A stretch of DNA of 64,000 nucleotides from Batillaria attramentaria (Eukaryota; Mollusca; Gastropoda; Batillariidae), in the NCBI GenBank assembly GCA_018292915.2, contig JACVVK020000034.1:2503501-2567500 (forward strand), written 5' to 3'. A model generated the notes under the pieces. The model was not told the origin of the DNA. It did no database searches and saw only the letters and a program-made list of their open reading frames with translations. Positions 45,335 to 57,004 of this stretch are shown piece by piece (the first letter of the stretch is position 1; the number at the start of each line of letters is the position of its first letter). The position numbers and the translations under genes are program-made.

Positions 45335-46213
45335 CTGACAAAAAAAAAACCCACCCTAAAACCTCTGGCTACATAAATCTGGTCACAACTGTGACAGCGA
45401 ACACTTCAAAGTTCCTCTTGGAATAGTTGAGTTGTTTTTCCTAGGGAAGGACGCTGAAAAACGCCATAGAAAATGTCGACTTTTTTCGACGCCTAAAATA
45501 ATATATCAGTTATCATGCATTTGACTGTGTCGAGCATATGGGTGCTACAGAGGGACTTTGTGTGTCGGGGAGGTGTGGGGAGACCGGGGGGGGGGGGGGG
45601 TGTCTCTCTCTGTGCGCTGAAGATCTACCTTGGCCGCAGAAGTAAAAATCAGGGGACAAAGATTCAGTCCGTCTTTCTGACCTTTCAATGACACACACAT
45701 ACTAAACTGAGTGCGTTTAGCGAGGTGCCAGACACGGTCACCGCCGTCGGGTCTTCCCCTTCCCAGACACCTCTGGGACGACAGTGCAGGGTCGTGGCGG
45801 TGCGTTGGGAAGGGACCGGTTCCACTGTCGTGGTGGCGGGATCCTGTTTCTGATTGCCTGCGGTTCAAACTCTGTCTGGTATCGACCCGTTGCCGAAATG
45901 GCGACACTTCTGTCTGTGCTGGCCGCAGTGGTGGTGTCAGTATTACCGCCCTTCCTGGCCTCGTTTTTGTAGATTTGTGCAAGGGCGACAACTATCAGGA
46001 CAAATTTGGGGTTAAGGTAGCATCCGTGTGTTGACTCGTGGTAAACGCTTTCGGTGAACGGTTTCGACAAATTTGGTGACTCCGCAGTCTTGTCATATCT
46101 TGTTGATCAGGTACAGATACTTTGGGCAGATTTCTGTGTATGTTGTAATGTTGAACAACAACAACAAGTGTTCCGAGTCGTGCGCAGTGCTGTTGAAGAA
46201 TCTGGGACACACT
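45335..46213. other. No gene seen; poly(G) at 45586-45600
   Basis: Overlapping frames on both strands at 45545-46070 (up to 148 codons) lie in GC-richer sequence and show no recognisable domain. Confidence 0.35.
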
Positions 46214-46415
46214 TATACTGAGAATAAAGACGACATTTCCGTGATGTTTGGCAAATTTAGGTTTTTAGATACTATTTCAGTGAGAATTTCACAGCATTGT
46301 CTGCACATGATCATACTGAGAACAAAGACATTTCCATGGTGTTTGGCAAATTTAGGTTTTTAAATACTATTTCAATGAGAATTTCAAGGCATTATCTGCA
46401 CATGAGTGTCCCCCT
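46214..46415. repeat. 98-bp tandem duplication
   Basis: ATACTGAGAATAAAGAC (46214) and ATACTGAGAACAAAGAC (46312) start two copies that continue through TTTGGCAAATTTAGG and ACTATTTCA(G/A)TGAGAATTTCA to CTGCACATGA. Divergence is low, so the duplication is fairly recent. Confidence 0.9.
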
Positions 46416-46807
46416 GACCAAAAAGATTTTTGCCGAGAAGATTTTTTATTGCCGGCTCTGGGCCCAAGGGGCTTTTAAAGCCGTGATACAATCAAAATTA
46501 TATATCACTACGTGCGGCTATGACAATATGTACATATATTATAATCAACATCGCCCTCACTACACATTTCTCGCACACAGACACAAACATTGAGAACATA
46601 AACATTACTAACCCCAACCTGGTATACAGCTGCAGCAAGTGAAATATTTGTGAGTGTATGTAGGTCACACCGGCTTTCCTTGAGGCCAGGGGACTTCGTA
46701 AGTCTCCCTCAGAAACATGAGTAGGACTAGTCTTGTTTTTTCCATTAACTCTGATATTTGAACGAGGCACTCAAGGCGTCAGGAAATAGACCTATTAAAA
46801 GAAATCG

Positions 46808-46862
46808 GAAAGAGAGAGAGAGAGGCAGAGTGAGAGAGAGAGAGAGAGAGAGTGTGTGTGTT
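46808..46862. repeat. (GA)n with short (GT)n
   Basis: GA units with GCAGAGT interruption, then GTGTGTGTG. Confidence 0.93.
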
Positions 46863-46936
46863 TCGAACTGTGACGTCTGTGCATTTTTTGTGTGTCTTAA
46901 GTTTGTAACTTATCGTGCTGACCACCAAGTCTTGAA

Positions 46937-46963
46937 TGTTGTTGTTGTTGCTGTTGCTGTTGC

Positions 46964-47002
<39 letters not shown>

Positions 47003-47022
47003 CGTCGTCGTCGTCGTTGCTG
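46937..47022. repeat. (GTT)n(GTC)n array
   Basis: GTT and GCT units pass into about 15 GTT units and then five GTC units. Frames across it give poly-Val/Leu and are not coding. Confidence 0.95.
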
Positions 47023-47138
47023 TTCTTTATTATCTTTATTTATTTATCTTTATTGGTTTTAGTTGTTGTTTGATTGCTGTTGTTTGTTGTCGTTTTGGGG
47101 TTGGGGTTTTTTGGGGTTTTTGTTTTACTGTTGCTGTT

Positions 47139-47190
47139 TTGTTTTGTTTGTTTGTTTGTTTGTTTGTTTGTTTGTTTGTTTGTTTGTTTA
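47139..47190. repeat. (GTTT)n microsatellite
   Basis: About twelve GTTT units. Confidence 0.96.
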
Positions 47191-47787
47191 GGGGATGTTT
47201 GTTTTTGTTGGGGGGAGGTGGTTGTTTATGTTTTGTGTGTGAGGGTGGGGGGGGGGGCGGAGGTGCTGGTTGGTGCTGTCCTGTACTTTACTGCGTTTTA
47301 CGTATGCTAGTATCCGAGTTCTATTTAAGAGCTCATTATAACCAAAGACACTCGAAATTCTCCCAATAGTTATGTACATACACCAAGCTCTACCTTTCAT
47401 CCCTTACTTGCCCAATGTTTCAAAGGCGTCCTTCCACTCGCTTCCCGTTATCTCCTCTCCAAAGTGGCTCTGTACTCTAACTGCCTGATAGATATATTGT
47501 TTCATAAGGTTACGGTCCAGGATTAACGTTAAATCCCTCCTACGTGTTTGCCCGAACTTCAACCTAATCCACCTCTCACGCTAGCCCGTAACACCGGCCC
47601 TCCAGCCAGTCCAGTCATTGTAACTGGCGGAAGATGGGAGTTTGATAGCAGATGGACTGTGGACTAAACATGTGTGCGGCGCCGAAGTCTGTAGGATACT
47701 ATATTGGGAAAACCCACATTGTTCGGACTTCTTGATACTCGTGAACCTGGTCTTCAGCTTTTGCGCTTGGTACATATTCGAAACCAT
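47191..47787. other. No gene seen; G-rich patch 47205-47265
   Basis: G-runs (for example 47246-47256) on plus are quadruplex candidates; otherwise unique. Confidence 0.35.
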
Positions 47788-47816
47788 ACGCACGCACGCA
47801 CGCACGCACGCACACA
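47788..47816. repeat. (CGCA)n microsatellite
   Basis: Seven ACGC units. Confidence 0.95.
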
Positions 47817-47840
47817 TCAAACCACATTTGCTTGTGGAGT

Positions 47841-48052
47841 ATCAGCCACGACAGTGTGAGCCGGGGTGGCCGAATGGTAGAGCGTTGGACTTCTAATGCT
47901 CGGGTCGTGAGTTCGTATCCCGGCTGGGGCCAAATATTTGTGCTGGCTTTTTCATCGTTGCCCCGTCTTTGATATCACCCGTATGTGGTGGAAAAGGACG
48001 TTAAACCCCAAAACACCCACACCCACCCCCACCCCATCAGCCACTACAGTGT
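47841..48052 (+). mobile_element. SINE-A, young copy with 17-bp TSD (subfamily A)
   Basis: ATCAGCCACGACAGTGT (47841-47857) and ATCAGCCACTACAGTGT (48036-48052) differ at one base. The insert is full-length from GAGCCGGGGTGG with box B GTTCGTATCC; the tail ends in CACACCCACCC repeats. Confidence 0.96.
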
Positions 48053-48112
48053 TAGAGGCAAGTTGAATGCACAGCTCTTTCAGCAATTCCCCGGTCACTT
48101 TTTTTTTTATTT

Positions 48113-48171
48113 TACACGACACGACACGACACGACACGACACGACACTACACTACACTACACTACACTACC
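48113..48171. repeat. Biphasic pentanucleotide (ACACG)n(ACACT)n
   Basis: About six ACACG units change abruptly to about five ACACT units with no mixed order. Confidence 0.95.
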
Positions 48172-49882
48172 TTTATTGTCTATTTTACGTTATATAAAAC
48201 ACAATTTCTCTTCTGCAGTATAGCCCCTGACAGTGCATAAGATGATAATGAAGATAATAATAAAAGATAATAACAAGAGCATTCAGTTCTTGCGGGAACG
48301 TTAAACAACATGTCACATACTCGGCTCCCTCATAAAAGAAAAAAAAAAGTATATCGTCCAGACACATTCCTGGCGTGTTTCTTTCTTTCTTTCTTTCCTT
48401 CCTTCTTTTCAGTTCGATCTAAACCCCCGATATTACCCTTGTTCGTATGCTTTTGAAAGCGAGCTTCATTGAAATCGGATGTGGAGTCAGTCGGCCGTGA
48501 TGGCATCGCGTCACGTGTGTTCACGGGAGAGGATTCTGTTTCCTTTCATATCTCCATCTGTCGCCACCGTTTGAGATGTCGGGGATCCAGTCAGGCGTGG
48601 TGTGATCTCCCTTTCCTAGGCTCGATTTCGGATTTTTTTTTTTTTTTAATTTGGGTATTATGCCGACTGGCTCTCTTACGTTTTTTTTTTTTTTAAAACT
48701 ATACAACATTCTATGTTGTCAGTGTATAACAAAGGGTGTCTTAATGCAATGTTATCATAGTTGGAAGCTAACTGAAATGCATAATGTTACAGGTCCCCCC
48801 CCCCAAGTTTTGCCTTCCTCAGTTCATCCGAGTTGTTCATCGCGGATTGGCTCATGTTCTGTTGATAGCTGTCCAAATTCCGCTGATTCTTATAATGTTA
48901 TGGATCTGTCTGGTCATGTTTTCAAGTGTTGAGGTAGAACTGCTCGTCTAAGCCCTGGCCGGCTTGGATGGTGGGAGTGGAGGGCGGGGGAGGGGGAGGG
49001 GAGGGTGTTAGTGTGAGGGAAAGGGGTGGGGGGGGGGGCTTAGGGCTGAACGGTAGTTATTTCATAAACATGGACATGGAAAATCTAAATGTATCTTTTC
49101 GTAAACGCGGACATGGAAAACTTAAAGGCATACAGTTTCGGGAAAAGACAAAGGTCTAAAATTAATGTATGTAACACGTAGGCCTACCTAAATTTTAATC
49201 CCTTCGCCGGAATGAATCTTCGAGTAAACTGCATTGTGCGTTTTGACCGAAAAGGGGAATGGATGCTTTCTAGCATAACTGCTCTGTCAGATGTATGGCA
49301 GAAAGAAAATGGCTCTTATCATTGCCCCGCTCTCACTAGAAGATGACCAGATGAAAAAGGGAAAGACACAAAACCTGGAAAACATTCCCAAAAACGCTTC
49401 ATCCTGTATTCCCGAGGAGCAGTGTATGATTTCGATCTGTCACACACCCCACCATTAGAGAAATGAAGACACAGCAGAGGGGACGGAAAAAAAGAAGAAG
49501 CAAGTATGGAGATGTTGCGAAGATACTCTTTCCAGAAAAGAAAAATAATCACAATAATTCCTGCGACAGACGGGAATTTCACGGCAGTAATAAGACACCG
49601 GTTTCACGGTTTCTGGCCTTTTTTGTGTTATGTAATCGCATTTCTTCTCTCAGTGACACGCGAGCCGTGAAGGTTTTGGGCGAGTAAACTATATTAGCGT
49701 GCTCCCTTTGCGACGTCGGCTGAGAACAGATCGTCGTCTCAAAGTCTGAAAAAACAAACAAACAAACGAACAAAAAAAAAAAAAACAACGGCACTCACGA
49801 TTTTCGGTGCATGTCTGTCAAAAACAAAACACAAAAAGGCTGCCATAAAGGGAGAATGTGTGAGTGGTGTTGTGGTGGGCTG
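48172..49882. other. No gene seen; short homopolymers and (TTTC)n
   Basis: A (TTTC)n run at 48378-48396, T runs at 48630-48647 and 48680-48694, and G-rich sequence at 48968-49038. No supported coding region. Confidence 0.4.
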
Positions 49883-49920
49883 AGAGGGGGGGGGGGGGGA
49901 GGGAGGGAGAGAGAGAGAGC
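49883..49920. repeat. G-run and (GA)n
   Basis: About 14 G, then GGGAGGGAGAGAGAGAG. Confidence 0.9.
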
Positions 49921-50034
49921 TAGAGTGTGGCCTTCATTTGTTTAATTCAGTGGACATGGTCACTGACGAGAAAGGGGTTGTCAACGAAATGTTGTTGACA
50001 TGGCTAGAAAAAAAGAAAAAAAAAGCGCACAAAT

Positions 50035-50200
50035 TCGTAATTTTCGGAAAGTCGGGGGTTCGAAACCTGATCGGACCAAAACTTGTACAGGATTTTTTCC
50101 AACGCCCCGTCTTTGAAATCACCCACGCGTTGACATAAAATGTTCAAGCCGGCAAAAACATCAAAAGACCCACCCACTCACTCACCGACCCACCCATTTC
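50035..50200 (+). mobile_element. SINE-C-like copy
   Basis: GGGGGTTCGAAACCTGATCGG (box B in pieces) is followed by ACCAAAACTTGTACAGG, TTTTTTCCAACGCCCCG and TCTTTGAAATCACCC, then a C-rich tail of CCCACC/CTCA units. The wording TTGTACAGG matches SINE-C at 26863 rather than SINE-A. The 5' head is degraded. Confidence 0.7.
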
Positions 50201-51870
50201 GCCATAACCGAAAAAGTGTACAGACAGAGAGGAAAGCGGCTTAGTAACTTTCCATGATGTATAATAACAAGAAAAACTTCAGTTGTACTGTATCGTGTAG
50301 GCTTCTTACCCATTTTCTTCAACTGCTCAAAGCGCCGCGAACTGAACCCAACACGCACGCCCACGTGAATCACACGCTTTCTCTCTGACAGTGGACATAA
50401 CCACATGACAATCGAGTATTGCGCAGCTATGGGATGAGTCTCAGCTCATGTGCAGGCCAATGTCAACGTCCAACAGACATTCAGTTATAGACACTGTAAG
50501 TACAGCTTTAAGTATCGACACGCACCATATTTTGCCCCACGAATGCCTAATACAAAGAACATTCTAAAAGTGCTTGCCTCGTCAAAACCTAACATAACGT
50601 AATATCCGCGAGAGCCCGGCGTATGTTTGACAGGGAGCTTCGCAAATCAAAGCAACGGCATGACTCTGCCGTTCTCTCGGCCACGACCGGATCCGAGTAT
50701 ATCAAAGAAGGCGTAATCTCAGAGCAGCCCAAAATACGCTTGTAGCATCACGCATCCACGGGAACTGAACTAGTCCAGGGGTCAGAAACTCACGCACTAT
50801 GACATCGATCTGGTATGGGTTTGGCTGCTGTGTTGGCTGCGATGATCGCTGCATTCACTGTGTTGACAGAAGTCTCAACCTGGACTTACGGTTGTCTCCT
50901 ACTGCTTTTCTGATTGGTTTAACCAATGTTATTGATGTATATGTCTCTGGTTTGACTTTAAGCGTGTTTACTCTGGTAGATACAAGGAAACTATCTAGAC
51001 ATTGTCTACCATGCAGTGATTACACAAATGAGCACAAGGTAAAAGTGAGGGTTAACCAAAATTATGTGAACACACCGGTGACGTTGCGTACTCAAGATTA
51101 AAATTCAAAGTTACGGGGGAAGTTAGGTAGCTGTACAGTTCCTGCTTCAGCCCGAAACGATCTACCTCAAACCTTAGGTAGCTTGCGCGTGTTCCCTAAC
51201 CTGCCCTGTGCACGAGACAGCACGTGATTTTTCGGGCTAAACTGTGGACTGTATAGGAGAAGATGGAAAGAAAGACTGAAGGGAAAAAAGATGAACAGAG
51301 TATAATTATGTCATGTAGGCTTGAAGTTCTTGATTATACCAAGTCCAATGGTAGGGCACCTGATTGGTTTTTAAATCCAAGGCCTTTAAACCGAATGGCG
51401 ATAGAGACCAGTGGTGAACTGATTGAGCGTCTCATGACCAGAACGCGTTTCGCTACACTGCTGCCTCCTAGCGGAAGCTTCCTAAAGTAATCGAAGACAA
51501 TAATCGCCCCTTTAACTCGTAAACTGCCTCGTAGTATTGGCCCTTTATTTCCTACCTATCGCGGAAAGTGCTGACGTAGAGACACTTCTGCGTATCACAT
51601 GACTTTTACGTCAGCGTTTTCTCTGTTTGCTGACTGTTCCATTAAGGGGCAAGGGGCGACCATTTAGTCTAATTGTTTCCCTTGGATAGGTCAGAGGATT
51701 GAGAGCCGGAGTACCAGATTACTGATCTGTCTACGTGCCACGCGCGTGACCTGGTCACACTTATCTCCCTTGTGGGTCTGAGGGGAGGGTATTCTCTTCC
51801 GTCAGAACCTGATGAGGTCTGTGTTCCTCTCTAGCCCTGGTCAGACCGGGTCTTAACCCGTAATAGTAAT
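50201..51870. other. No gene seen
   Basis: Unique, repeat-poor sequence. Plus frames 50799-51101 and 51263-51490 are open for 100 and 75 codons but match no family I know and lack convincing splice sites. If the window holds an unannotated exon, this 1.6-kb repeat-free stretch is one place to look. Confidence 0.35.
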
Positions 51871-52008
51871 GTCATTGTGTGGAGGAAGGGCCTAAGTGCT
51901 TTAAAAAAACCCAAGGCGCTTTAAGCCCTTATTGCAGACAGCAGAAGAGTAGGTTAACGTGGACAGTTCCTGCAGAAAGAGCCTTAGTGCTTTGAAATCC
52001 GTGGCGGT
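51871..52008. repeat. Snap-back element, divergent copy G plus a left half-copy
   Basis: Arms GGGCCTAAGTGCT (51888-51900) and GGCGCTTTAAGCCC (51915-51928) flank an A-rich loop, outer arms GTCATTGTGTGG and TTGCAGAC. A second left half, AGAGCCTTAGTGCTTTG with ATCCGTGGCG, follows at 51979-52006 and stops at a (GTT)n run. Confidence 0.65.
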
Positions 52009-52810
52009 TTTGTTGTTGTTGTTGTTGTTTTCGTTTTGGACATTTCTTGTAGGTAGCATTGCTGATGCAAAGTTGTGTAAGCAACAGAAATGGACTTATA
52101 AGTAGAATTATGACGTCATGTCTGAATAATTAACCCATTAAGCACAGCGTCCCCAAAATTGGATGCTCTACAGTGGAGCATTCTCTACACATTCGTCTTT
52201 GAAAACGACTTAATTTGCTGGTTGAAGAACATGAAATGGTTCTTTGTTAGTGTTCATGTTGATTGCCGTTGTTGTTGATTATGTTGTTGATGATTTTGTA
52301 GGCTTGATAAAGGGCACGGCTCCATCCTAACTGAGTGCGCACAGTGCGTAGGGAAAAGGTTTTGGAGAAAAAAAGGGGGAAAATGAAAGTCAAGTGAAAG
52401 TTGAGAGTTTTCTTGCATCCTTGTCTGTATGCTTGATATTGGCCGTCATAGCCAGTTAGCGTTTTAACACCGCAACCGCCACCACTACCGTAACCACCAC
52501 CAACATCGAGAAAGGGTCAATCTGTTGTAAGACTCTTGTTGTAGCTGTGTAGCTCTTGCCTAGATGTTAAGCGCAAAGTTCCGTTCCAGCTTCAGTTCTT
52601 CTTCAACGTTCCCTGTATTCTGCCTCTGATGACTAGGTTAATATCAGTCGGTGATGAAACTGGTGGCCTTCACTTCAGCATGTCCGTCTTGTTGCCCAAG
52701 AGATGTTCAGCCAGCTTTGCTTTGCTCCACGGGGCCATTGCTGTGTCCTTGTTGTTGGGTCCAACTTTATTAATCAATTACATACGTTCATTCGAGCCGA
52801 TCGTCGGGGG
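52009..52810. other. No gene seen
   Basis: Unique sequence with a short (GTT)n at 52012-52029. Confidence 0.3.
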
Positions 52811-52860
52811 TTGTCTCCGGGTACTCTGGCTTCCTCCCCCTCTGCTTTGGAAATGTTCGG
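52811..52860 (+). repeat. Dispersed segment also inside the hAT element
   Basis: GTCTCCGGGTACTCTGGC, TTCCTCCCCCTCTGC and TTTGGAAATGTTCGG match 57237-57284 at most positions. One locus lies outside and one inside the hAT-type element, so the segment is an independent repeat or a captured piece. Confidence 0.55.
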
Positions 52861-53595
52861 ACCAAAAAATTTGAAAATAAATGCAAGTCTAAATTCGGAA
52901 ACTTAAAATTGCTGAGATGACCCTTCGCACCACGTGACTGTAATGTGTTCAGCGTGAGAGAATGCGTGTGGTTAACGTGAGCGTGTGTGATGGGTTTAGC
53001 CAGCTAAAGAAATTGGGTAAAGCGCCTACACAATACTCAATTATTATTATTATTATTATTATCTTTACAACCACGCCGCACCTTTATACACTTGTCAAGA
53101 CCTTACGAAGACGTTTGCAGCCCTGGCAAAACCCATGCATTTTGGCAGGAACGGTATGTCGAGAGGAACTGCATGAACTTCCGTACGGAGCCGTCAGTGG
53201 CGTTCACTGGGTAACGCTTATACTTCACCGTTCTCACTTACTGAAGACCTTTTGATAGTATCGGCAGCAGGATGATTAGGAGTTCGCTTATCAAGTGAGC
53301 TTCCTCGTCTCCTGACCCCAGGGGCAAGCCCGAGGGGGGTGGGGCGTGCACTGTAAGGGATCACGCTGCCATTTCATGATAGATATGAATGTGAGTCTGA
53401 TGTGCAGTTGCCGACGCAACGCTCAGTGATGACGCGCGTTGGCCAGTTGAAATCGCTTTATTTAAAGTGTTCGTAATGAGTTCTGTGGGAGGGGAGGGGG
53501 TGAGGGGGGGGGGGACTGTCGCTTACGGAGCTCTAAGGAGTTTTTCATAGTAGAAGTGCACCTGTCTTGAATTCAGAATTTTAATTTACTTCCAC
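52861..53595. other. No gene seen; (TTA)n at 53040-53062
   Basis: Short TTA microsatellite; G-run at 53500-53514. Confidence 0.35.
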
Positions 53596-53598
53596 GAC

Positions 53599-53655
53599 GG
53601 GTTGTTGTTGTTGTTGTTGTTGTCGTTGTTCTTATTGTTGCTGTTGTTGTTGTTT
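53599..53655. repeat. (GTT)n microsatellite
   Basis: GTT units with CGTT, CTTATT and GCT interruptions. Confidence 0.93.
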
Positions 53656-53682
53656 AGTTCAGCTAATAATATTATTTGGACA

Positions 53683-53871
53683 GGGGTGAGATGGGTGTTT
53701 GGGAGTATAACGTCCTTTTCCCACCACGTATGGTTGATATCAAAGACAGGGCAACGAGAAAAAGGCCAGCACAAATATCTGGCCGGATCCGGGATTCGAA
53801 CTCACGACGGACGGACGGACCCCGAGCACTGCAAGTCCAACGCTCTTTTCGTTCGGCTCTCCCGGCTCCCT
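53683..53871 (-). mobile_element. SINE-A with (GGAC)n expansion in the head
   Basis: On minus, box B GTTCGAATCC is preceded by three GTCC units (plus strand GGACGGACGGACC at 53811-53822), a microsatellite born inside the tRNA-like region. Body and tail are complete. TTGGACAGG (left) and TTGACAGG (right) may be a decayed TSD. Confidence 0.88.
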
Positions 53872-53929
53872 TAATACCTTGACAGGCTCCTGGACAATTG
53901 CAGTGAGGTCGGATTACGTTACAATCATT

Positions 53930-54010
53930 ATGAAAAATATATATTATATAAAATATACATTTCTATATATAAATATATATTCTATATATAAATATATACA
54001 TTTCACTACA
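53930..54010. repeat. AT-rich palindromic tract
   Basis: Nearly pure A/T with repeated ATATAAATATATA and CATTTC... units. Flanks TTGCAGTGAGGTCGG (53898) and TTGCAGTAAGGCCGG (54018) are a direct repeat, and TTACGTTACAATCATT and its inverse-like AATGTAACGTCATT (54047) are partly complementary. Confidence 0.6.
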
Positions 54011-54060
54011 GCATTATTGCAGTAAGGCCGGCGTCACAGCCTTAATGTAACGTCATTCTC

Positions 54061-55689
54061 GAAATAGTAAGGGCAAGAACTAGGGCCGCATGTAAAAGTC
54101 GGGGTTAGGGAGTTTAGCCCCGGGTTAGAGTCTAACTTCGAACTAAACTAGCTCTAGGGTTAAATTTTCTGTTGTTTTGGGGTTTTAAATCAGGAAGCGG
54201 GTCCATTCCAGCAAGGTGCCTATGCCGTTATAGAAGGATTTTTCTCTTTCTTTCTTCGCATCCTTTTTTTATTTAATTTTGTTTTGGGGTTTCTTTTGAC
54301 CTAGTCTGGGTTAGGCCCGTAGCTGTGGGTTAAATTAACCTCGAGTTTTACATACCTGAAGTTAATGAGTTTATACTGTCTACCATGTACTCAGTTGCAA
54401 ACCTGCACGTGAACATAACGAAGGTCGTTGCCTTTTTTTTTTCACTTCTTTGCAATGCCAGGAAACACAGCTAGACATCTTATCGTTTGGCTCAAGCCAA
54501 TTGCAGCTTGTTTCTTTAACCGTTTAATTGCCTGGAGTTATTTCTCGCAGCTGTTTTGGCTAATGCTCCAAGACGTGTGCACGAAAGCGAGACGCATCCG
54601 GGGCATTTTATGGGCTGCCGGGGACGTGTCTTTGCGTCTACAAAGAGCTAGCGGTTTGGCTAAGGTTCTTGGGCACACCTGAGAAACGGTGATAATTTTT
54701 AACGTGCGCGTCGCTGCCTCAAGACAAATTCAGAAAAATATCTGAAGAATTTGGCGAGATTCGGCGCAGATTTAGGGTCCCAGTTTTTGTTTTGCCGTTG
54801 GGTTTGTTTCTGCTTGGATTGCTTGGTGCTTGTAACGCGTTTTTTTTTTTTAATTTTTTTTTTTTTCATCGAGATTGGGAGAGACTGGTCCCGCAATATT
54901 CGCACAATGTCCGAACAAGGACTGTGCAATCTGTCTCATTAGAGGCCTGCAGTCTCACCAAAAAGCCCCAATGATTGTGTGTGTGTTTTTTTTTTTTGTT
55001 TTTTTTCAAAACCGACTCCTGCCACTGTGCACGATGCAGGCGACTCTGTCACAGCTGCACAGTTTTCGGCGCTTCGAAGACCCTTATATTGAGTTTGCGG
55101 AGACTTCATTGTGCTTTTAGGTCAGTGAGCGAGACACATCGCTGCAGCGTCGATCAGGTGTTGTGTGCTGCACGAGAAGACTAGCCACTGCGATCTCAGG
55201 TTCTCGCTAAATGTCAAAACGGAAACTGCGCTGTGAAATCAGGCTGCCCCTGGTTGGTATAAGGGTTTTAGGGACGCTGAAAACTTTGTAACTGTGACAG
55301 AGTTGTGCATTTTACACAGTCGGATACTTGTTTTTAAAAACACATTGCTTGTGGCTTTTTGTCAAGGCTAAGACGCGCTGGTGAGAACGTGCTTTGCGAA
55401 GAAGGAAAAAGAAAAAGGGGAGTTAAAAACTAGGCATGCTAAGGGAGATCATGGCACGTCTTTATCTCAGCCCGTCTCTGCTGCCCATTCTTTAGACTTT
55501 TTCTTCATTTCGCTGGCCCATTTATTTGTCTCATGTGTGTTTCCATTTCGAACTCAGGCGTGTGGCAAGTCTCTTTGAAGCCATCCCGTGGCAGATAGGA
55601 GTTTAAACTAGAAACAGTATAATATTATTCACTGAGATGGCCAACTCGCTACGGCATTGAATCACCGAGCATTGTACATATCACAAAAC
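54061..55689. other. No gene seen
   Basis: Unique sequence with T-runs at 54840-54866 and 54987-55008. No supported exon. Confidence 0.4.
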
Positions 55690-55879
55690 CCTTAGGAGAG
55701 GGGAGGGGGGCGGGGGGGGGGGAGAGTTTAAAGCCCCTTTCCACCACGTATGGATGATATCAAAGACGGGGCAACGAGAAATATGGCCAGCACAAATATT
55801 TGGCCCCAGCCGGGATTCGAACTCACGATCCGAGCATTTAAAGCCCAACGCTCGGCTGTCTCGGCTCCCGATCCTTAGG
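55690..55879 (-). mobile_element. SINE-A copy, possible 7-bp TSD
   Basis: CCTTAGG lies at 55690-55696 and 55873-55879. On minus the element has box B GTTCGAATCC, the full body (CTTTGATATCATCC) and ends AAAGGGGCTTTAAACTC before a C-rich tail. Part of box A is deleted. Confidence 0.88.
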
Positions 55880-56129
55880 CAAGCACACCTGTTTTACTTT
55901 CTCGTAGTTTCTTTGCACAACACGTGTTGACAATTTTCACCCTACCATCTTACTATTTCCTCCGTATATTGGCACCACCAACCCAGCGGCCTCGTTTTCC
56001 GTCTTTGTTCTGTGTTCAGGAATGTTCCTTTCCTTCGTAAAGGAAAGTTCTCTGCTTTCTGTAGCTGTCCTTTCGGTTCTGGAGCAGCCGAGTAGTGATG
56101 GAAGGAACTTTAAATAATTTCGGACGTGC
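55880..56129. other. Unique spacer
   Basis: Minus-strand frames without domains. Confidence 0.25.
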
Positions 56130-56555
56130 ACAACTGACGTAAAACAAACGCCTGACACATTGTTGAAAGCGGAGAAGTCGCCGGATCTTGGAAGCTGCGC
56201 GGTGCGTGAAGTGCCGATGCCAGCTCTGACTGACAGTCTCGACTGCACGCGCACGTCACGTCATGCAAATCACGTGACCCAGTGACGTGACCCCGTCTGA
56301 CGCTCACAGTTTGTAAGGGGTTACGCCACAGGACGATGCTATCTAATCTCGGACCCAAAATTCTCTCGCGTCGCTTCGCGGCTTGTCTCGGTTGAAGTTT
56401 TGTAAAGGTTTACGTGTATGCACCTCGTTTGAACCATTTAGCTTCCTGCTTCCCGTCACGCTAAGCGAATTCCTGCGAAGGGAAATCACTGCGACATCTC
56501 GGACTATTGTGAGGGTGACGTCCCTTGCCCGTTGTCAGAAGTTGTCACGTGATGA
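56130..56555. promoter_or_regulatory. Promoter- or enhancer-like CRE/E-box/octamer cluster
   Basis: TGACGT (either strand) occurs at about 56135, 56253, 56258, 56283 and 56516. CACGTG occurs at 56271 (in CACGTGAC) and 56546 (in GTCACGTGAT). An octamer ATGCAAAT at 56263-56270 touches the first E-box. CpGs are frequent (CGCGTCGCTTCGCGG at about 56366). These sites bind CREB/ATF, USF/TFE and POU factors in animals. No transcript was identified, so function is inferred only from density. Confidence 0.35.
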
Positions 56556-57004
56556 ATTGCTTGTGTCAGCGCTGTTTCAAAACCGGAGATTGTGTCAGAA
56601 TTATGGCTGGTAATAGGCCCTGAGAATTCTGAGTTATGGTTTTAGAGGCAGCGTACTTCACGATTTTTCCACGCTCAAAACCCACTCGTTTCGGAGCTCA
56701 TGAAATGTTGATGACTTTTAAACACGCGTTTTAAAACTCGCTTCATCGTTGAGACGATTTTTTAACTTTGATGGGTAACGAACACTGCAGATGCCAATCA
56801 TGTAAAGATTGTTTTTACGATGACAGCTCATAATAAGGGATGAGAATGACTGGTGTTAGACGAGGCAGCAGAGTTTCGGTGCACGGGCATTTAAAGCGGC
56901 TGCGTCCATCATGGCTACGCCATGTCAGTCAACTCATCTTGTAAAATTGAATATTGTTTGTAGCATGTCTGCGTTACTCTCAGCTTGGGCATATTGCATT
57001 TTCC
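56556..57004. other. No gene seen
   Basis: Unique sequence. Confidence 0.3.
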
